This document shows positions 36,919 through 47,096 of a stretch of DNA of 64,000 nucleotides, in pieces. Both the position numbers and the translations under genes were made by a program. This stretch comes from Planctomycetota bacterium (GTDB lineage: Bacteria; Planctomycetota; Planctomycetia; Pirellulales; UBA1268), in NCBI GenBank assembly GCA_018970785.1, contig JAGWVR010000006.1, positions 1-64,000 of the forward strand. The letters are read 5' to 3'. The notes beneath the pieces were generated by a model, which saw only the letters and a program-made list of their open reading frames with translations, was not told the origin of the DNA and ran no database searches. The number at the start of each line of letters is the position of its first letter. Position 1 is the stretch's first letter.

Positions 36919-38931
36919 ATGCGCTTGACGCTGCGAACGCTGCTGGCCTGGAAGGACGGCGTCTTGCCGGAGGCAGAACTGCGTGCGCTGGGCGAAAAAG
37001 TCACCGCCAGTCCGGTGGCCGGTCCGCTCCTCGAACGCATCGACGAGGTCGTCGCCCGCCCGCAGGTGGGCGCGGCGCGGACCGATGCCCGCGGACTGGG
37101 GGGCGATCCCGTGTCGGTCGCGCGGTACCTCGACAACACGCTGCCGGACGAACAGCTCGAGCCGTTCGAACGGATCTGCCTCGAGTCCGACATCCACCTC
37201 GCCGAAGTCGCTTCGTGCCATCGGATCCTCGCCGGCCTCGGGCAAGAGCCGACCGGCCTTCCCCCGCTCGATGCCACCACCCGTGCCCGCCTCCTGGCGG
37301 CCCTGGCGCAGGCGTCGGCGGCACGGCCCGTCGACGGGGGCACGGTGGTCGTGGAGAGCGCGGAACGCGGCGCCACGGCGACGACACGCACGCCGTCGAG
37401 GCGTGGCCGTGTGCCCTGGTTGGCGTGGGGGACCGCGGCGCTCGCACTTGCGACCGTGGCGGCGCTGGTCGGCGTCTTGGTGACCGCGCTCAGCGCTCGC
37501 CCGGGCGCCGGGGCCGGGCGCCGCCCCGGGCAGCCCGACGCCCTGGCTGCCGCCGGCGGTCGGGCCGTCGCCGAACCGGCCGCACCGGTCGCGGCGGCGC
37601 CGCCCCTGGGCACGGCCGTGCCGACCGCCTCCGAGCCTTCGCCACCCGCGGTCCCTGAAACCGCCCCCGTTCCTGCGGAGGGTGCCGCGCCGGCCGTCAC
37701 GGTGAGCGTGCCGGTGGCCCCGGCCGCCGGCGCGGCGGCCGGGGGCGAACGGCCGCCAGGGAGCGATCAGCCTGACGCCGCAGCGGCGAGGGCCAGCGTG
37801 ACCGGCACGGGGGCCCTGGTGTGGCGACCGGCAGGGCGAGGGGGCGAGTGGACTGCGGTACTGCCGGGTGCCGAGATCGGTGCCGCCGCGGACCTGGTCG
37901 TGCCACCCGGTGCGGAACCGGCCGTGACGGCCCTGGGGATCACCGTGCGGCCGCGGCCGGGGAGCCGCTGCGTGATCACCGTCGACGCCGCGGCCAGTCC
38001 GCGACTGGAGGTCCTGTTCGGCGGATGCGTCGTCACCGCGGATCGGCCCGATGCCACGCTCCGCATCGCGGTGGCCGGTCTGGAAGCCATGGTCGGCGGT
38101 TCTCTCGCCGCCGGTGTCGAGGTGGAAGCGTCACGGCTCCTCCCGGACGGTGCCGATCCGGCGACCACCGTGGCGACGGTCAGCGGTCGAATCACCGCGC
38201 TGGGCGACGGCATCCGGCTGTCGGTTGCGGCTTCCGGCGAGGGGATCCAGCTCGAGGCGGGCCGCACGCTCGCCTGGGACGGGGCTGATCCCGGGGCCGC
38301 CACCGTGGTCGCCGTCGCGCGGCCGATCGTCCGGGAGGATGCGGCCCGCGAGCGCCTCGAGCGCTCCGCCGCGGCGGCGTTGGCGGCGCGGCTGGCGGCC
38401 GGAGCCGATCTCGACGCGGCGCTGACGGCGTTGGCCGGGTCACGGCGCGTCGAGCAGCGCGCGCTCGCCGCCCACACCGGCGCGCTGCTCGGACGGTACG
38501 ACGATCTGGTCGACCTGTTGGTCGCCGACGGGCCTCCCCGTGGGCTCCGCGACGGGCAATGGGAGGAGGTGTTCGCCGCCGCCGTGCCGTTGGCGCTGGC
38601 CCGGGGTGCCAACGCGGCGGCGGCGTTGCGCCAGGCCGTGGGGTCACGCGCTCCCCCGGGCCGCGGCGACCTGCTCTGGGGGCTGGTCACAGGGCCCGAC
38701 CCGGGGGCCGACCGCGCGACCGCGCTGGCGGCGCTCGTCGATCTCCTCGACGACGAGACGCTGGTGGTCCGTCGCGCGGCGTACGTTCAGCTGTGCCGTC
38801 TGTCGGTTCCGACGGCCGCGGACCGCGCCCGGTACCAGCCCGATTCACCCCCCGAGCGGCGGCGTGACGGCGTCGCATGGTGGCGCCGCCAGGTCGATCG
38901 TCGGCCTGCCGGTGCGGCACCGCGCGAGTGA
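36919..38931 (+). CDS. large hypothetical membrane protein
   Basis: MRLTLRTLLAWKDGVLPEAELRALGEKV...VARYLDNTLPDEQLEPFERICLESDIHLAEVASCHRIL; TM LAWGTAALALATVAALVGVLVTAL; Ala/Pro-rich linker. Confidence 0.75.
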   Translation: MRLTLRTLLAWKDGVLPEAELRALGEKVTASPVAGPLLERIDEVVARPQVGAARTDARGLGGDPVSVARYLDNTLPDEQLEPFERICLESDIHLAEVASCHRILAGLGQEPTGLPPLDATTRARLLAALAQASAARPVDGGTVVVESAERGATATTRTPSRRGRVPWLAWGTAALALATVAALVGVLVTALSARPGAGAGRRPGQPDALAAAGGRAVAEPAAPVAAAPPLGTAVPTASEPSPPAVPETAPVPAEGAAPAVTVSVPVAPAAGAAAGGERPPGSDQPDAAAARASVTGTGALVWRPAGRGGEWTAVLPGAEIGAAADLVVPPGAEPAVTALGITVRPRPGSRCVITVDAAASPRLEVLFGGCVVTADRPDATLRIAVAGLEAMVGGSLAAGVEVEASRLLPDGADPATTVATVSGRITALGDGIRLSVAASGEGIQLEAGRTLAWDGADPGAATVVAVARPIVREDAARERLERSAAAALAARLAAGADLDAALTALAGSRRVEQRALAAHTGALLGRYDDLVDLLVADGPPRGLRDGQWEEVFAAAVPLALARGANAAAALRQAVGSRAPPGRGDLLWGLVTGPDPGADRATALAALVDLLDDETLVVRRAAYVQLCRLSVPTAADRARYQPDSPPERRRDGVAWWRRQVDRRPAGAAPRE

Positions 38932-39060
38932 CGGCGGCAGCCTTTCGGCAGCGATTCCCGCCGTCGTTTGCCAAGTCGCGGCCGGTCGATGGGGACGGTT
39001 TGTCGTCGCCGCGCGGGGGGTGATATGCTCTTGGTCACCGCCGTCGACAGGAAGGGACTC

Positions 39061-39381
39061 ATGCAGATCAACGTGTCGGCCCGTCATGGACACCTGAGCC
39101 CGGCCACGCAGTCGAAAATCGAGGCCAAGGTCTCGCGATTGAAGCGGTATTTCGACCGCCTCACCGCCCTCAACGTCACCGTCGACCTCGAGCACTCGGC
39201 CCAACCCGCGGTGGAGATCGTGGCTTCGGCCGAGCATTTCCACGATCTGGTGAGCCACGAGGTCTCGGGCCAGTTGTGGCGCAGCATCGACGCCGCGACG
39301 CAGAAAATGGAGCAGCAGCTCCGCAAGCACAAGGAAAAGGTTCGCGATCACAAGCACGTGCAGTCCTCGCGGCACCCCTGA
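39061..39381 (+). CDS. hpf: ribosome hibernation promoting factor, short form
   Basis: MQINVSARHGHLSPATQSKIEAKVSRLKRYFDRLTALNVTVDLEHSAQPAVEIVASAEHFHDLVSHEVSGQLWRSIDAATQKMEQQLRKHKEK. Confidence 0.92.
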   Translation: MQINVSARHGHLSPATQSKIEAKVSRLKRYFDRLTALNVTVDLEHSAQPAVEIVASAEHFHDLVSHEVSGQLWRSIDAATQKMEQQLRKHKEKVRDHKHVQSSRHP

Positions 39382-39485
39382 GCCGTGGGACGCCCCAGGG
39401 AGGCGGGCCCGCGGCGCCGGCCCGGTCGCCGGCGGTTCGCCACCGGAGACGAGCGACGGCAGCCACAAGACCGGAAGCGTTTCGC

Positions 39486-39962
39486 ATGAAGTTCTCCGAT
39501 TTCGTCGTCGTCGACGCCATCCGTTCCGACGTCGAGGCGACCACGAAGGAAGCCGTGATCCGGGAGATGGCATCGGCGCTGGTCGACGCCGGACGGATCA
39601 AGGCGGCCGACCTCGACGGGATCGTCCGCGCGATCATGAAGCGCGAGGATCTGGGGAGCACCGGGATCGGTCGGGGCGTCGCCGTGCCCCACACCAAGCA
39701 CCCCGGGGTCGGCAAGCTGGTGGGCACCGTCGCCGTCAGCCACGAAGGGATCGACTTCGACAGCCTCGACGGCGATCCCGTGCAACTGATCTTCCTCCTC
39801 GTTTCGCCTCCCGACCGGCCCGGGGATCACCTCCGGGCACTCGAGAACATCTCCCGTCAACTGCGCGACGACGCGTTCTGTCGGGAGTTGAAGGCGGCCC
39901 GGGCCCCTGGCGAGATCCAGCAGTTGCTCGAGGCCGCCGACAGCCATGGCCTCGTGCCATGA
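39486..39962 (+). CDS. ptsN: PTS EIIA, nitrogen-type
   Basis: MKFSDFVVVDAIRSDVEATTKEAVIREMASALVDAG...REDLGSTGIGRGVAVPHTKHPGVGKLVGTVAVSHEGIDFDSLDGDPVQLIFLLVSPPDRPGDHLRALENISRQL. Confidence 0.93.
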   Translation: MKFSDFVVVDAIRSDVEATTKEAVIREMASALVDAGRIKAADLDGIVRAIMKREDLGSTGIGRGVAVPHTKHPGVGKLVGTVAVSHEGIDFDSLDGDPVQLIFLLVSPPDRPGDHLRALENISRQLRDDAFCRELKAARAPGEIQQLLEAADSHGLVP

Positions 39963-40267
39963 GCGAACGCGGGTTGCGGGAGAACGGCACGGGGCGACAC
40001 CGGGCCACCGGCGGCGGCGAATCGCCCGGCCGCCGACGGAGCCGGGCGGTGCGTGGTTCGCCAATCCACCGCGCCGCTCGGGGTGGGGGCTTCGGGGGCG
40101 CGGCCCCGCCGCCGTGGCTTGCCGGGGCACGACAATGGGGGCTCCCGGGGGCGGAACCGCGCGGCGGAGCAGGGGCACGGGACGAAGCAGCGCTTCGGTG
40201 TGGGACGGCGGGAGCAGCGGACCAACGGTGGACGATGGCTGACGGCAGGGGCGACGGAAAGGGAGCG

Positions 40268-40594
40268 ATGGTCGAGCAGACGGTGACCCGGGAATTCGTC
40301 GTCGGTTTGGCGAAGGGACTGCACCTTCGCCCGGCCGACATGCTCGCCCGCGAGGCGCGGCGCTGGCGATCCCGCGTCGAGGTGATCGCCAACCGCCAGC
40401 GCGTGGACGGCAAGAGCATCCTCGACGTGATGACCCTCGCGGTCGAGTCGGGCAGTCGGGTGGCGATCGAGGTCACCGGCCCCGACGCCAGCGAGGCGCT
40501 CGACGCGATCGGGGGGTTGTTCGCGAGAAACTTCGACGAGACGGGGGGCGGCGACGAGGCCGACGGTGAACCGTCGGCTCCCGACGCCCCATAG
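40268..40594 (+). CDS. HPr-family phosphocarrier protein
   Basis: EFVVGLAKGLHLRPADMLAREA (His site) and DGKSILDVMTLAVESGSRVAIEVTGPDASEALDAI; start may be 40235 or earlier. Confidence 0.88.
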   Translation: MVEQTVTREFVVGLAKGLHLRPADMLAREARRWRSRVEVIANRQRVDGKSILDVMTLAVESGSRVAIEVTGPDASEALDAIGGLFARNFDETGGGDEADGEPSAPDAP

Positions 40595-40759
40595 CGATTC
40601 GATCGGCACGATACACACACGACCAAGACGAGGAGCCGCAACGAACGCCTGGCGCGAGTCGCCCGGAGCCGAACCGCGCGAGCCGGCGGGAGCCTTGGTC
40701 TCCCCCGATCCGCTCCCGGTGGCCCGGCCGATGACGCAGCCGGCGGACGCGATGCGCCC

Positions 40760-42502
40760 ATGCTGAAACTCCAGGGTATCGCCGTATCCCCCGGCGTCAC
40801 GATCGGTGAAGCGCTGGTCCTCGATACCGAGGGCTTCCGGATCCCGCGCCGCTTCGTGGCGCGGAGCGCCGTCGACACCGAGCTCGAACGGCTCTCGCGG
40901 GCCGTCGCCGAGACGTCGGCCGAGATCGAGCGCAACCGCGACGCGATCCGCAGCGAGTTGGGGGATCAGTACGCCGCGATCTTCTCCGCCCACCAGGCGA
41001 TGCTCCACGACCCGCGGCTGCAGGAGGAGCTCGTCAGCGCCGTCCGCGACCGCAACTTCTGGCCGGAATACGCGGTCAGCCGGACCCTGCGCCGCTACGC
41101 CAAGGTTTTCCAGAGCCTCGACGACCACGTCGCCCAGCGCGCCCACGACATCTACGACATCGAGAAGAGCCTCCTCCGTCACCTTCTCGGGCAGGAACGC
41201 GAGACGCTCGCGGCGATCTCCCAGCCGGTGATCATCCTCGCCCACAACCTCACCCCGAGCGAGACCGCCAACCTCGACCGCCGTTTCGTCCAGGGGTTCG
41301 CCACCGAGCTCGGTGGCCCCGGCAGCCACACCGCGATCGTCGCCGAAGGGCTGGAGATCCCCGCGGTCGTCGGGCTCGGACCGTTCCTCGCCGACGTCTC
41401 CGGAGGCGAGCCGGTGATCCTCGACGGCCACCAGGGCGTGGTGATCCTCCAGCCCGACGAGGAGACGATCGCCCGCTACCGTCTCGAAGTCGAGGCGGCG
41501 CGGACGGTGGCGGCGCGGCTCCACGGTCTCCGCGACCTGCCCGCCGAGACCCTCGACGGCGTGCGCGTGCAGATCACGGGCAACATCGAGTTTCCCAACG
41601 AGGCCGAGCACTGCCTGGCACGCGGGTGCGACGGGATCGGGCTGTACCGCACCGAGTTCCTCTACCTCACTGCCCGCCGCGAGCCGACCGAGGAGGACCA
41701 CTACGCGGCCTATGCCGAGGTCGCCCGGGTGATGGCCGGACGGCCGGTGGTGATCCGCACGCTCGATCTCGGCGCCGACAAGATGCTCACCGAGTCGACG
41801 CCGGAGGAGGAGCGCAATCCCTGCCTCGGCCTGCGGAGCATCCGCCTCTCGCTGCGGCAGCTGCCGATGTTCCGCACGCAGCTTCGCGCCATCCTCCGCG
41901 CCAGTGCCCTCGGTGACGTGCGCGTCCTGTTCCCGCTGGTCTCGACGATCGTCGAGCTGCGCCAGGCGCGGATGGTGCTCGCCGACGTGATGGAGGATCT
42001 CGCCGAGCACGGCATCCCCTTCAACCGCGACCTGCCGGTCGGGATCATGGTCGAGACGCCGGCGGCGGTGATGATGCTCGACGTGTTCATCAAGGAGGTG
42101 GATTTCGTCTCGCTCGGGACCAACGACCTGATCCAGTACACGCTGGCGGTCGACCGGAGCAACAAGGAGGTTGCGGAACTGTACAACGCGTGCGACCCGG
42201 CCGTGCTGCGCCTCCTGCAGCGGTCGTTCGACATCGCCCGCGAGGCCGGCGTGCCGGCCAATGTCTGTGGACAGATGAGCGGCAGCGTGATGTACACGCA
42301 GCTTCTGCTGGGATTGGGTCTGCGGCAGCTCAGCGTGCCGGCCAGCGCCATCCCCGAGGTGAAGCAGGCGTGCCGAAGTGTTTCGGTCGCCGAATGCCGC
42401 GGGATCGCCGAACGGGCCCTGCAGATGGAGGGGGCACGCGAGGTGAAGGCCTACTTGACCGACCAGATGCGTCGTCGGGGGGCGGCCGCGGGCGCACGCT
42501 GA
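40760..42502 (+). CDS. ptsI: phosphoenolpyruvate-protein phosphotransferase (EI)
   Basis: LQGIAVSPGVTIGEALVL; ELGGPGSHTAIVAEGLEIPAVVGLG; GIGLYRTEFLYL; VDFVSLGTNDLIQYTLAVDRSN; NVCGQMSG. Confidence 0.96.
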   Translation: MLKLQGIAVSPGVTIGEALVLDTEGFRIPRRFVARSAVDTELERLSRAVAETSAEIERNRDAIRSELGDQYAAIFSAHQAMLHDPRLQEELVSAVRDRNFWPEYAVSRTLRRYAKVFQSLDDHVAQRAHDIYDIEKSLLRHLLGQERETLAAISQPVIILAHNLTPSETANLDRRFVQGFATELGGPGSHTAIVAEGLEIPAVVGLGPFLADVSGGEPVILDGHQGVVILQPDEETIARYRLEVEAARTVAARLHGLRDLPAETLDGVRVQITGNIEFPNEAEHCLARGCDGIGLYRTEFLYLTARREPTEEDHYAAYAEVARVMAGRPVVIRTLDLGADKMLTESTPEEERNPCLGLRSIRLSLRQLPMFRTQLRAILRASALGDVRVLFPLVSTIVELRQARMVLADVMEDLAEHGIPFNRDLPVGIMVETPAAVMMLDVFIKEVDFVSLGTNDLIQYTLAVDRSNKEVAELYNACDPAVLRLLQRSFDIAREAGVPANVCGQMSGSVMYTQLLLGLGLRQLSVPASAIPEVKQACRSVSVAECRGIAERALQMEGAREVKAYLTDQMRRRGAAAGAR

Positions 42503-42565
42503 CGTGCGCCCGCCCCCGGGCGGTCCGCCGCCCGGCAACCGAGGAAGGAAAGAATCGGAAACGTC

Positions 42566-44200
42566 ATGAAACAGGAAATGCTGATCAACGTCTCGCAGCC
42601 GGAGGAGTGCCGGATCGCGATCCTCGAGGACGGTGTCCTCGAGGAGCTGTACGTCGAGCGCACCAGCCAGGACAACCACGTCGGCAACATCTACAAGGGG
42701 CGGATCGTCAACATCGAGCCCTCGATCCAGGCGGCGTTCGTCGACTTCGGCGTGGGCCGCAACGGCTTCCTCCACATCTCCGACGTCGAACCGCAGTACT
42801 ACCGCCAGGGAGGGCTCGACCCTGACAAGGCGTTCGACCTCGGTGACGCGGCACGGGCGGGGAGCGAAGCACCGCGCCCCGCCGAGGGGGGCGCCGAGGA
42901 GGGAGATGGCCGATCCCGGACGGCCGTGCGGCGGCGCCCGCGGCTCGGCGACCGTCCGCGGGTCAAGCCGCCGATCCAGGACATCCTCCGGCGTGGCGAC
43001 GAAGTCCTCGTCCAGGTCATCAAGGAGGGGTTCGGCACCAAGGGGCCGACGCTCTCGACCTACATTTCGATCCCCGGCCGGTACCTCGTGCTCATGCCGC
43101 CGCTGGGGCGCGTCGGGATCTCGAAGAAGATCGACGACGAACGTGACCGGCGCGAGCTGCGCGACATCATGCTCGACCTCAAGCCGCCGAAGGGGGTCGG
43201 GTTCGTGGTCCGCACGGCGGGGACGGAACGGACCAAGTCGGAGATGGCCCGCGACATGGCCTACCTCCTCCGCCTCTGGAAGAGCATCGTGCGGCGGATG
43301 CGCAAGTATTCCGCGCCGATCGACATCTACCAGGAAAGCGACATGATCATCCGCACGATCCGTGACATGTTCACGGAGGATGTCGGGCGGATCCTGATCG
43401 ACGAGCCGGCCGCCTACGAGCGGGCCCGCGAGTTCCTCGAACTGGTGATGCCGAAATACGCCCCACGGCTGCAGTTCTACGACGGCAAGGAACCGCTGTT
43501 CCACCGCTACGGCCTCGAGGACGAGATCGCCCGGATCCACCAGCGCAAGGTGCCGCTCAAGGGAGGCGGGTCGATCGTCATCGACCAGACCGAGGCGCTG
43601 GTGGCGATCGACGTCAACTCCGGCTCGTTCCGCACCGAGAAGAGTGCCGAGGAGAACGCCTACCAGATGAACCTGATCGCCGCGAAGGAGATCGCCAGGC
43701 AGCTCCGCCTCCGCGACCTCGGCGGCGTGATCGTCAACGACTTCATCGACATGCGCAAGGAGAAGTACCGGCGTGGCGTCGAGAAGGCGCTCCACGACGC
43801 CATGAAGCGCGACCGGGCGCGGACCAAGATCCTCCGCACCAGCCCGTTCGGCCTGGTGGAGATGACGCGGCAGCGGATCCGGCCGTCGCTGCGGAAGAGC
43901 ATCTTCCGCGACTGCCCGACCTGCACCGGCACCGGAATGGTGAAGACGGCCGAGAGCATGGCGATCGAGGTGATGCGGACGCTGCAGCTGGCGGCCACGC
44001 GGACCGACATCGCCCGCCTCAACGTCACGGTGCACGAGGAGGTGGCGACCTGGATCAACAACCGGAAGCGGCGCGAGGTGGCGCAGTTCGAGGACTCGGT
44101 CCACGTCCAGCTCCACGTCGTCGGCAAGGAGAGCGTGTCGCCGGAGCATCTGGTGTTCGAGGCCTGGGACTCGTCGGGCCGCACGCTGCGGTTTCCCTGA
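42566..44200 (+). CDS. rng: ribonuclease E/G family protein
   Basis: MKQEMLINVSQPEECRIAILEDGVLEELYVER...NHVGNIYKGRIVNIEPSIQAAFVDFG; GGSIVIDQTEALVAIDVNSGSFR; FRDCPTCTGTGMVKTAESMA. Confidence 0.96.
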   Translation: MKQEMLINVSQPEECRIAILEDGVLEELYVERTSQDNHVGNIYKGRIVNIEPSIQAAFVDFGVGRNGFLHISDVEPQYYRQGGLDPDKAFDLGDAARAGSEAPRPAEGGAEEGDGRSRTAVRRRPRLGDRPRVKPPIQDILRRGDEVLVQVIKEGFGTKGPTLSTYISIPGRYLVLMPPLGRVGISKKIDDERDRRELRDIMLDLKPPKGVGFVVRTAGTERTKSEMARDMAYLLRLWKSIVRRMRKYSAPIDIYQESDMIIRTIRDMFTEDVGRILIDEPAAYERAREFLELVMPKYAPRLQFYDGKEPLFHRYGLEDEIARIHQRKVPLKGGGSIVIDQTEALVAIDVNSGSFRTEKSAEENAYQMNLIAAKEIARQLRLRDLGGVIVNDFIDMRKEKYRRGVEKALHDAMKRDRARTKILRTSPFGLVEMTRQRIRPSLRKSIFRDCPTCTGTGMVKTAESMAIEVMRTLQLAATRTDIARLNVTVHEEVATWINNRKRREVAQFEDSVHVQLHVVGKESVSPEHLVFEAWDSSGRTLRFP

Positions 44201-44246
44201 CCGGAGGCATGGTCGGGGCGACGGTGGCTCCCCGGGAGGACGACCG

Positions 44247-46931
44247 ATGCGGCAGCGGCTCGGCGGCTTGGCGGCGGTGACGGTCCTGGCGGCGCTGGCG
44301 GCCCAGCCGGCACGCGCGCAGCCCCCCGAACCGGCCGAAGCGGCCGTCGGCCGGCAGGCCGACGATTCCGTGGTCACGCCGGTCGATCAGGTGCTCACGC
44401 CGCTGGGCACGCTCGTGTCGCTCCCCGGCCTGCGCCCGCAGGCCGTCGCCCTGTCGCCCGACGGCCGGTTGCTCGTCACGGCGGGGAAGACACCGGACGT
44501 GGTCGTCGTCGATCCCGACGGCGGTGCGGTGCGGCAACGAGTCGCGCCGGTCGCGGCGCCGGCCGCCGGCACCGCCAACCGGACGGCCGAGCGGAACCTC
44601 GCCCCCGACACGAAGGCGCTGGCGAGCCTGACAGGCCTGGTGTTCTCGCCGGACGGCACGCGGCTGTTCATGAGCGACGTGCAGGGAGCGGTGCAGGTGT
44701 TCGCGGTCTCCGATGGGCGCTTGACCGCCCTCGGGCCCCTGCCGCTGCCCCCCGCCCGCGCTCCCGAGCGCGCCGCGGAGGTGCCTTGCGGTCTCGCCCT
44801 GTCGGCCGACGGCGCGCGGCTGTACGTCTGCGGCAACCTCTCCAACAAGCTCCTCGAGCTCGAGGCCGCCACCGGCACCGTGCTCCGCACGTTCGACGTC
44901 GGCGTGGCCCCGTTCGACGTCGTCCTCGTTGGCGGCCGGGTGCTGGTCACGAACCTCGGCGGGCGCCGCCCCCGCCCCGGCGACCTCACCGGTCCGGCGG
45001 GGAAGGGGACGCGCGTCCGCGTCGACCCGGTCCGGCACGTTGCCACGGAGGGCACGGTCAGCCGGATCGACCTCGAAACCGGCACGGTCGACGAGATCGC
45101 GGTCGGGCTCCATCCCTCGGGGCTGGCCGTCGCCCCTGGCGGAGCGATTGTCGTCTGCGCCAACGCCGGATCGGACACGCTGTCGCTGATCGACGTCGCC
45201 GCCGGGCGGGTGATCGAGACGGTGTGGACGAAGCGGACGCCGGCCGAACTGTACGGGGCGATGCCGGCCGCACTGGCGTTCGCCCCCGACGGCGAGCGGC
45301 TGTACTGCGCCAACGCCGCCCAGAATGCGATCGCGGTCTTCGACTGGGAGCCCGCCGAACGGGGCGCCACCCGGCTCCTCGGCCTGATCCCGGTCGGCTG
45401 GCATCCGTCGGGGGTCGTGGTCGACGCCGCCCGCGGGCAGTTGCTCGTCTCCAACATGAAGGGGCTGCCGACCGAGCGGCGCGGTCAGAAGGGGGGCGGG
45501 GAGGGATTCAATTCGCACCAGCACGCCGGGAGCGTCGGGCTGGTGCCGCTTCCCGACGACGACCTGCTCGCGGCCTGTTCGGAGCGCGTCGCCCGAAACC
45601 TCCGCGCCGGGCGGATCGCCGCCTCGCGGCTGCCGCCGCGCCAGGGCGTCGCCCCGCGTGCCATCCCCGAGCGGATCGGCGAGCCGAGCCTGATCGAGCA
45701 CGTCGTCTACGTCATCAAGGAGAACCGGACGTTCGACCAGGTGCTCGGCGACCTGCCCCAGGGCAACGGCGATCCGGAGCTGTGCATCTTTCCCGAGCGG
45801 ATCACCCCCAACCAGCACGCCATCGCCAGGCGATTCGTGCTCCTCGACAACACCTACTGCTGCGGGATCCTCTCCGCCGACGGCCACAACTGGAGCACCT
45901 CGGCGCTGGCCAACGACTACCTCGAGCGGAGCTTCGCCGGTTTCCCACGCAGCTACCCCGACGGCATGGAGGATGCCGACGCCGACGCGCTGGCCTGGTC
46001 GTCGGCGGGATTCATCTGGGACGCCTGCCTGCGGCACGGCCGGTCGGTGCGCAACTTCGGCGAGTTCATGATGCCGCGCGTGGCGTGGAAGGATCCGGGG
46101 CGCAAGGGGCAGCCCGATTTCCGCGCCTGCTACGCCGCCTGGAAGGCCGGCGGCGGCGACGTCACGTTTGCCAGCGAGCCGGCGGTTGAGTCGCTCCGCG
46201 CCGTGTCGGCGACTGACACCGTGGGGTGGAACATGAGCGTCCCCGACCAGTTCCGTGCCGACCGCGTGCTCGCCCACCTCGCCGCCTGCGAGGCCGCTGG
46301 CCGCTACCCCAACCTCGTGATCATCTGCCTGCCGCAGGACCACACCAGCGGCACGACGAAGGACTGCCCGACTCCCGAGGCCTGCGTGGCCGACAACGAC
46401 CTCGCCCTCGGGCGGATTCTCGAAGGGCTGTCACGGAGCCGGTTCTGGCCGCGGATGGCGCTGTTCGCGATCGAGGACGATCCCCAGGCCGGTTGGGACC
46501 ACGTCAGCGGCTTCCGCACGACCGCCTACGTCGCCAGCCCGTTTGCGCGCCGCGGCGTCACGGTCAGCACCCACTACAACACCACCAGCGTCCTCCGCAC
46601 GATCGGCCAGATTCTCGGGCTCCAGCCGCTCAACCAGTTCGACGCGGCGGCGACGCCGATGTTCGACTGCTTCACCGACCAGCCCGACCTGACGCCGTTC
46701 GCCGCCCTGCCGGCCGCCGTTCCCCTCGACCTGATGAACGGGGCCCCGCAGTCGCTCGGCGATCCGCTCCTCGAGGCGCACGCGATCGCCAGCGCCGCGA
46801 TCGATTTCTCGGGGGTCGACCGGGCCCCCGAGGACCTGCTCAACCGGATCCTCTGGCATGCCGTGAAGGGGAGCGCCGCCCCCTACCCTGAATGGGCCAC
46901 GGCGGCGACCGTCGACGATGACGACGACTGA
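44247..46931 (+). CDS. YncE-type beta-propeller plus alkaline-phosphatase-superfamily phosphoesterase (paralogue of 18484-21147)
   Basis: HVVYVIKENRTFDQVLGDLPQGNGDPELCIFPERITPNQHAIARRFVLLDN; propeller LVFSPDGTRLFMSDVQGAVQVFAV. Confidence 0.9.
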   Translation: MRQRLGGLAAVTVLAALAAQPARAQPPEPAEAAVGRQADDSVVTPVDQVLTPLGTLVSLPGLRPQAVALSPDGRLLVTAGKTPDVVVVDPDGGAVRQRVAPVAAPAAGTANRTAERNLAPDTKALASLTGLVFSPDGTRLFMSDVQGAVQVFAVSDGRLTALGPLPLPPARAPERAAEVPCGLALSADGARLYVCGNLSNKLLELEAATGTVLRTFDVGVAPFDVVLVGGRVLVTNLGGRRPRPGDLTGPAGKGTRVRVDPVRHVATEGTVSRIDLETGTVDEIAVGLHPSGLAVAPGGAIVVCANAGSDTLSLIDVAAGRVIETVWTKRTPAELYGAMPAALAFAPDGERLYCANAAQNAIAVFDWEPAERGATRLLGLIPVGWHPSGVVVDAARGQLLVSNMKGLPTERRGQKGGGEGFNSHQHAGSVGLVPLPDDDLLAACSERVARNLRAGRIAASRLPPRQGVAPRAIPERIGEPSLIEHVVYVIKENRTFDQVLGDLPQGNGDPELCIFPERITPNQHAIARRFVLLDNTYCCGILSADGHNWSTSALANDYLERSFAGFPRSYPDGMEDADADALAWSSAGFIWDACLRHGRSVRNFGEFMMPRVAWKDPGRKGQPDFRACYAAWKAGGGDVTFASEPAVESLRAVSATDTVGWNMSVPDQFRADRVLAHLAACEAAGRYPNLVIICLPQDHTSGTTKDCPTPEACVADNDLALGRILEGLSRSRFWPRMALFAIEDDPQAGWDHVSGFRTTAYVASPFARRGVTVSTHYNTTSVLRTIGQILGLQPLNQFDAAATPMFDCFTDQPDLTPFAALPAAVPLDLMNGAPQSLGDPLLEAHAIASAAIDFSGVDRAPEDLLNRILWHAVKGSAAPYPEWATAATVDDDDD

Positions 46932-47096
46932 CGCGGCCGCCGCACCGCCTTCCTGAACCTGGTCGCGGGGGAGGTGAGAGCGGGTTTTTCCGGAGTCTTC
47001 CACCCGGACTCGACCCGCCGGCGGCGGTGCGATACTCTCTGGGATTCCTCCCGGCGGCAGTATGCCCCGCCGGTTCCTCCGACCCTCCGACCCGCC

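Noticed and set aside
36714-37700. N-terminal half of the 516-aa minus ORF ending at 36150
   Set aside because: Low-complexity Ala/Arg/Ser region antisense to the 36919-38931 gene; the real TPR protein starts at 36713
39857-44377. 1506-aa minus-strand ORF
   Set aside because: Fully antisense to HPr, ptsI and rng; long only because GC-rich codon usage suppresses stops
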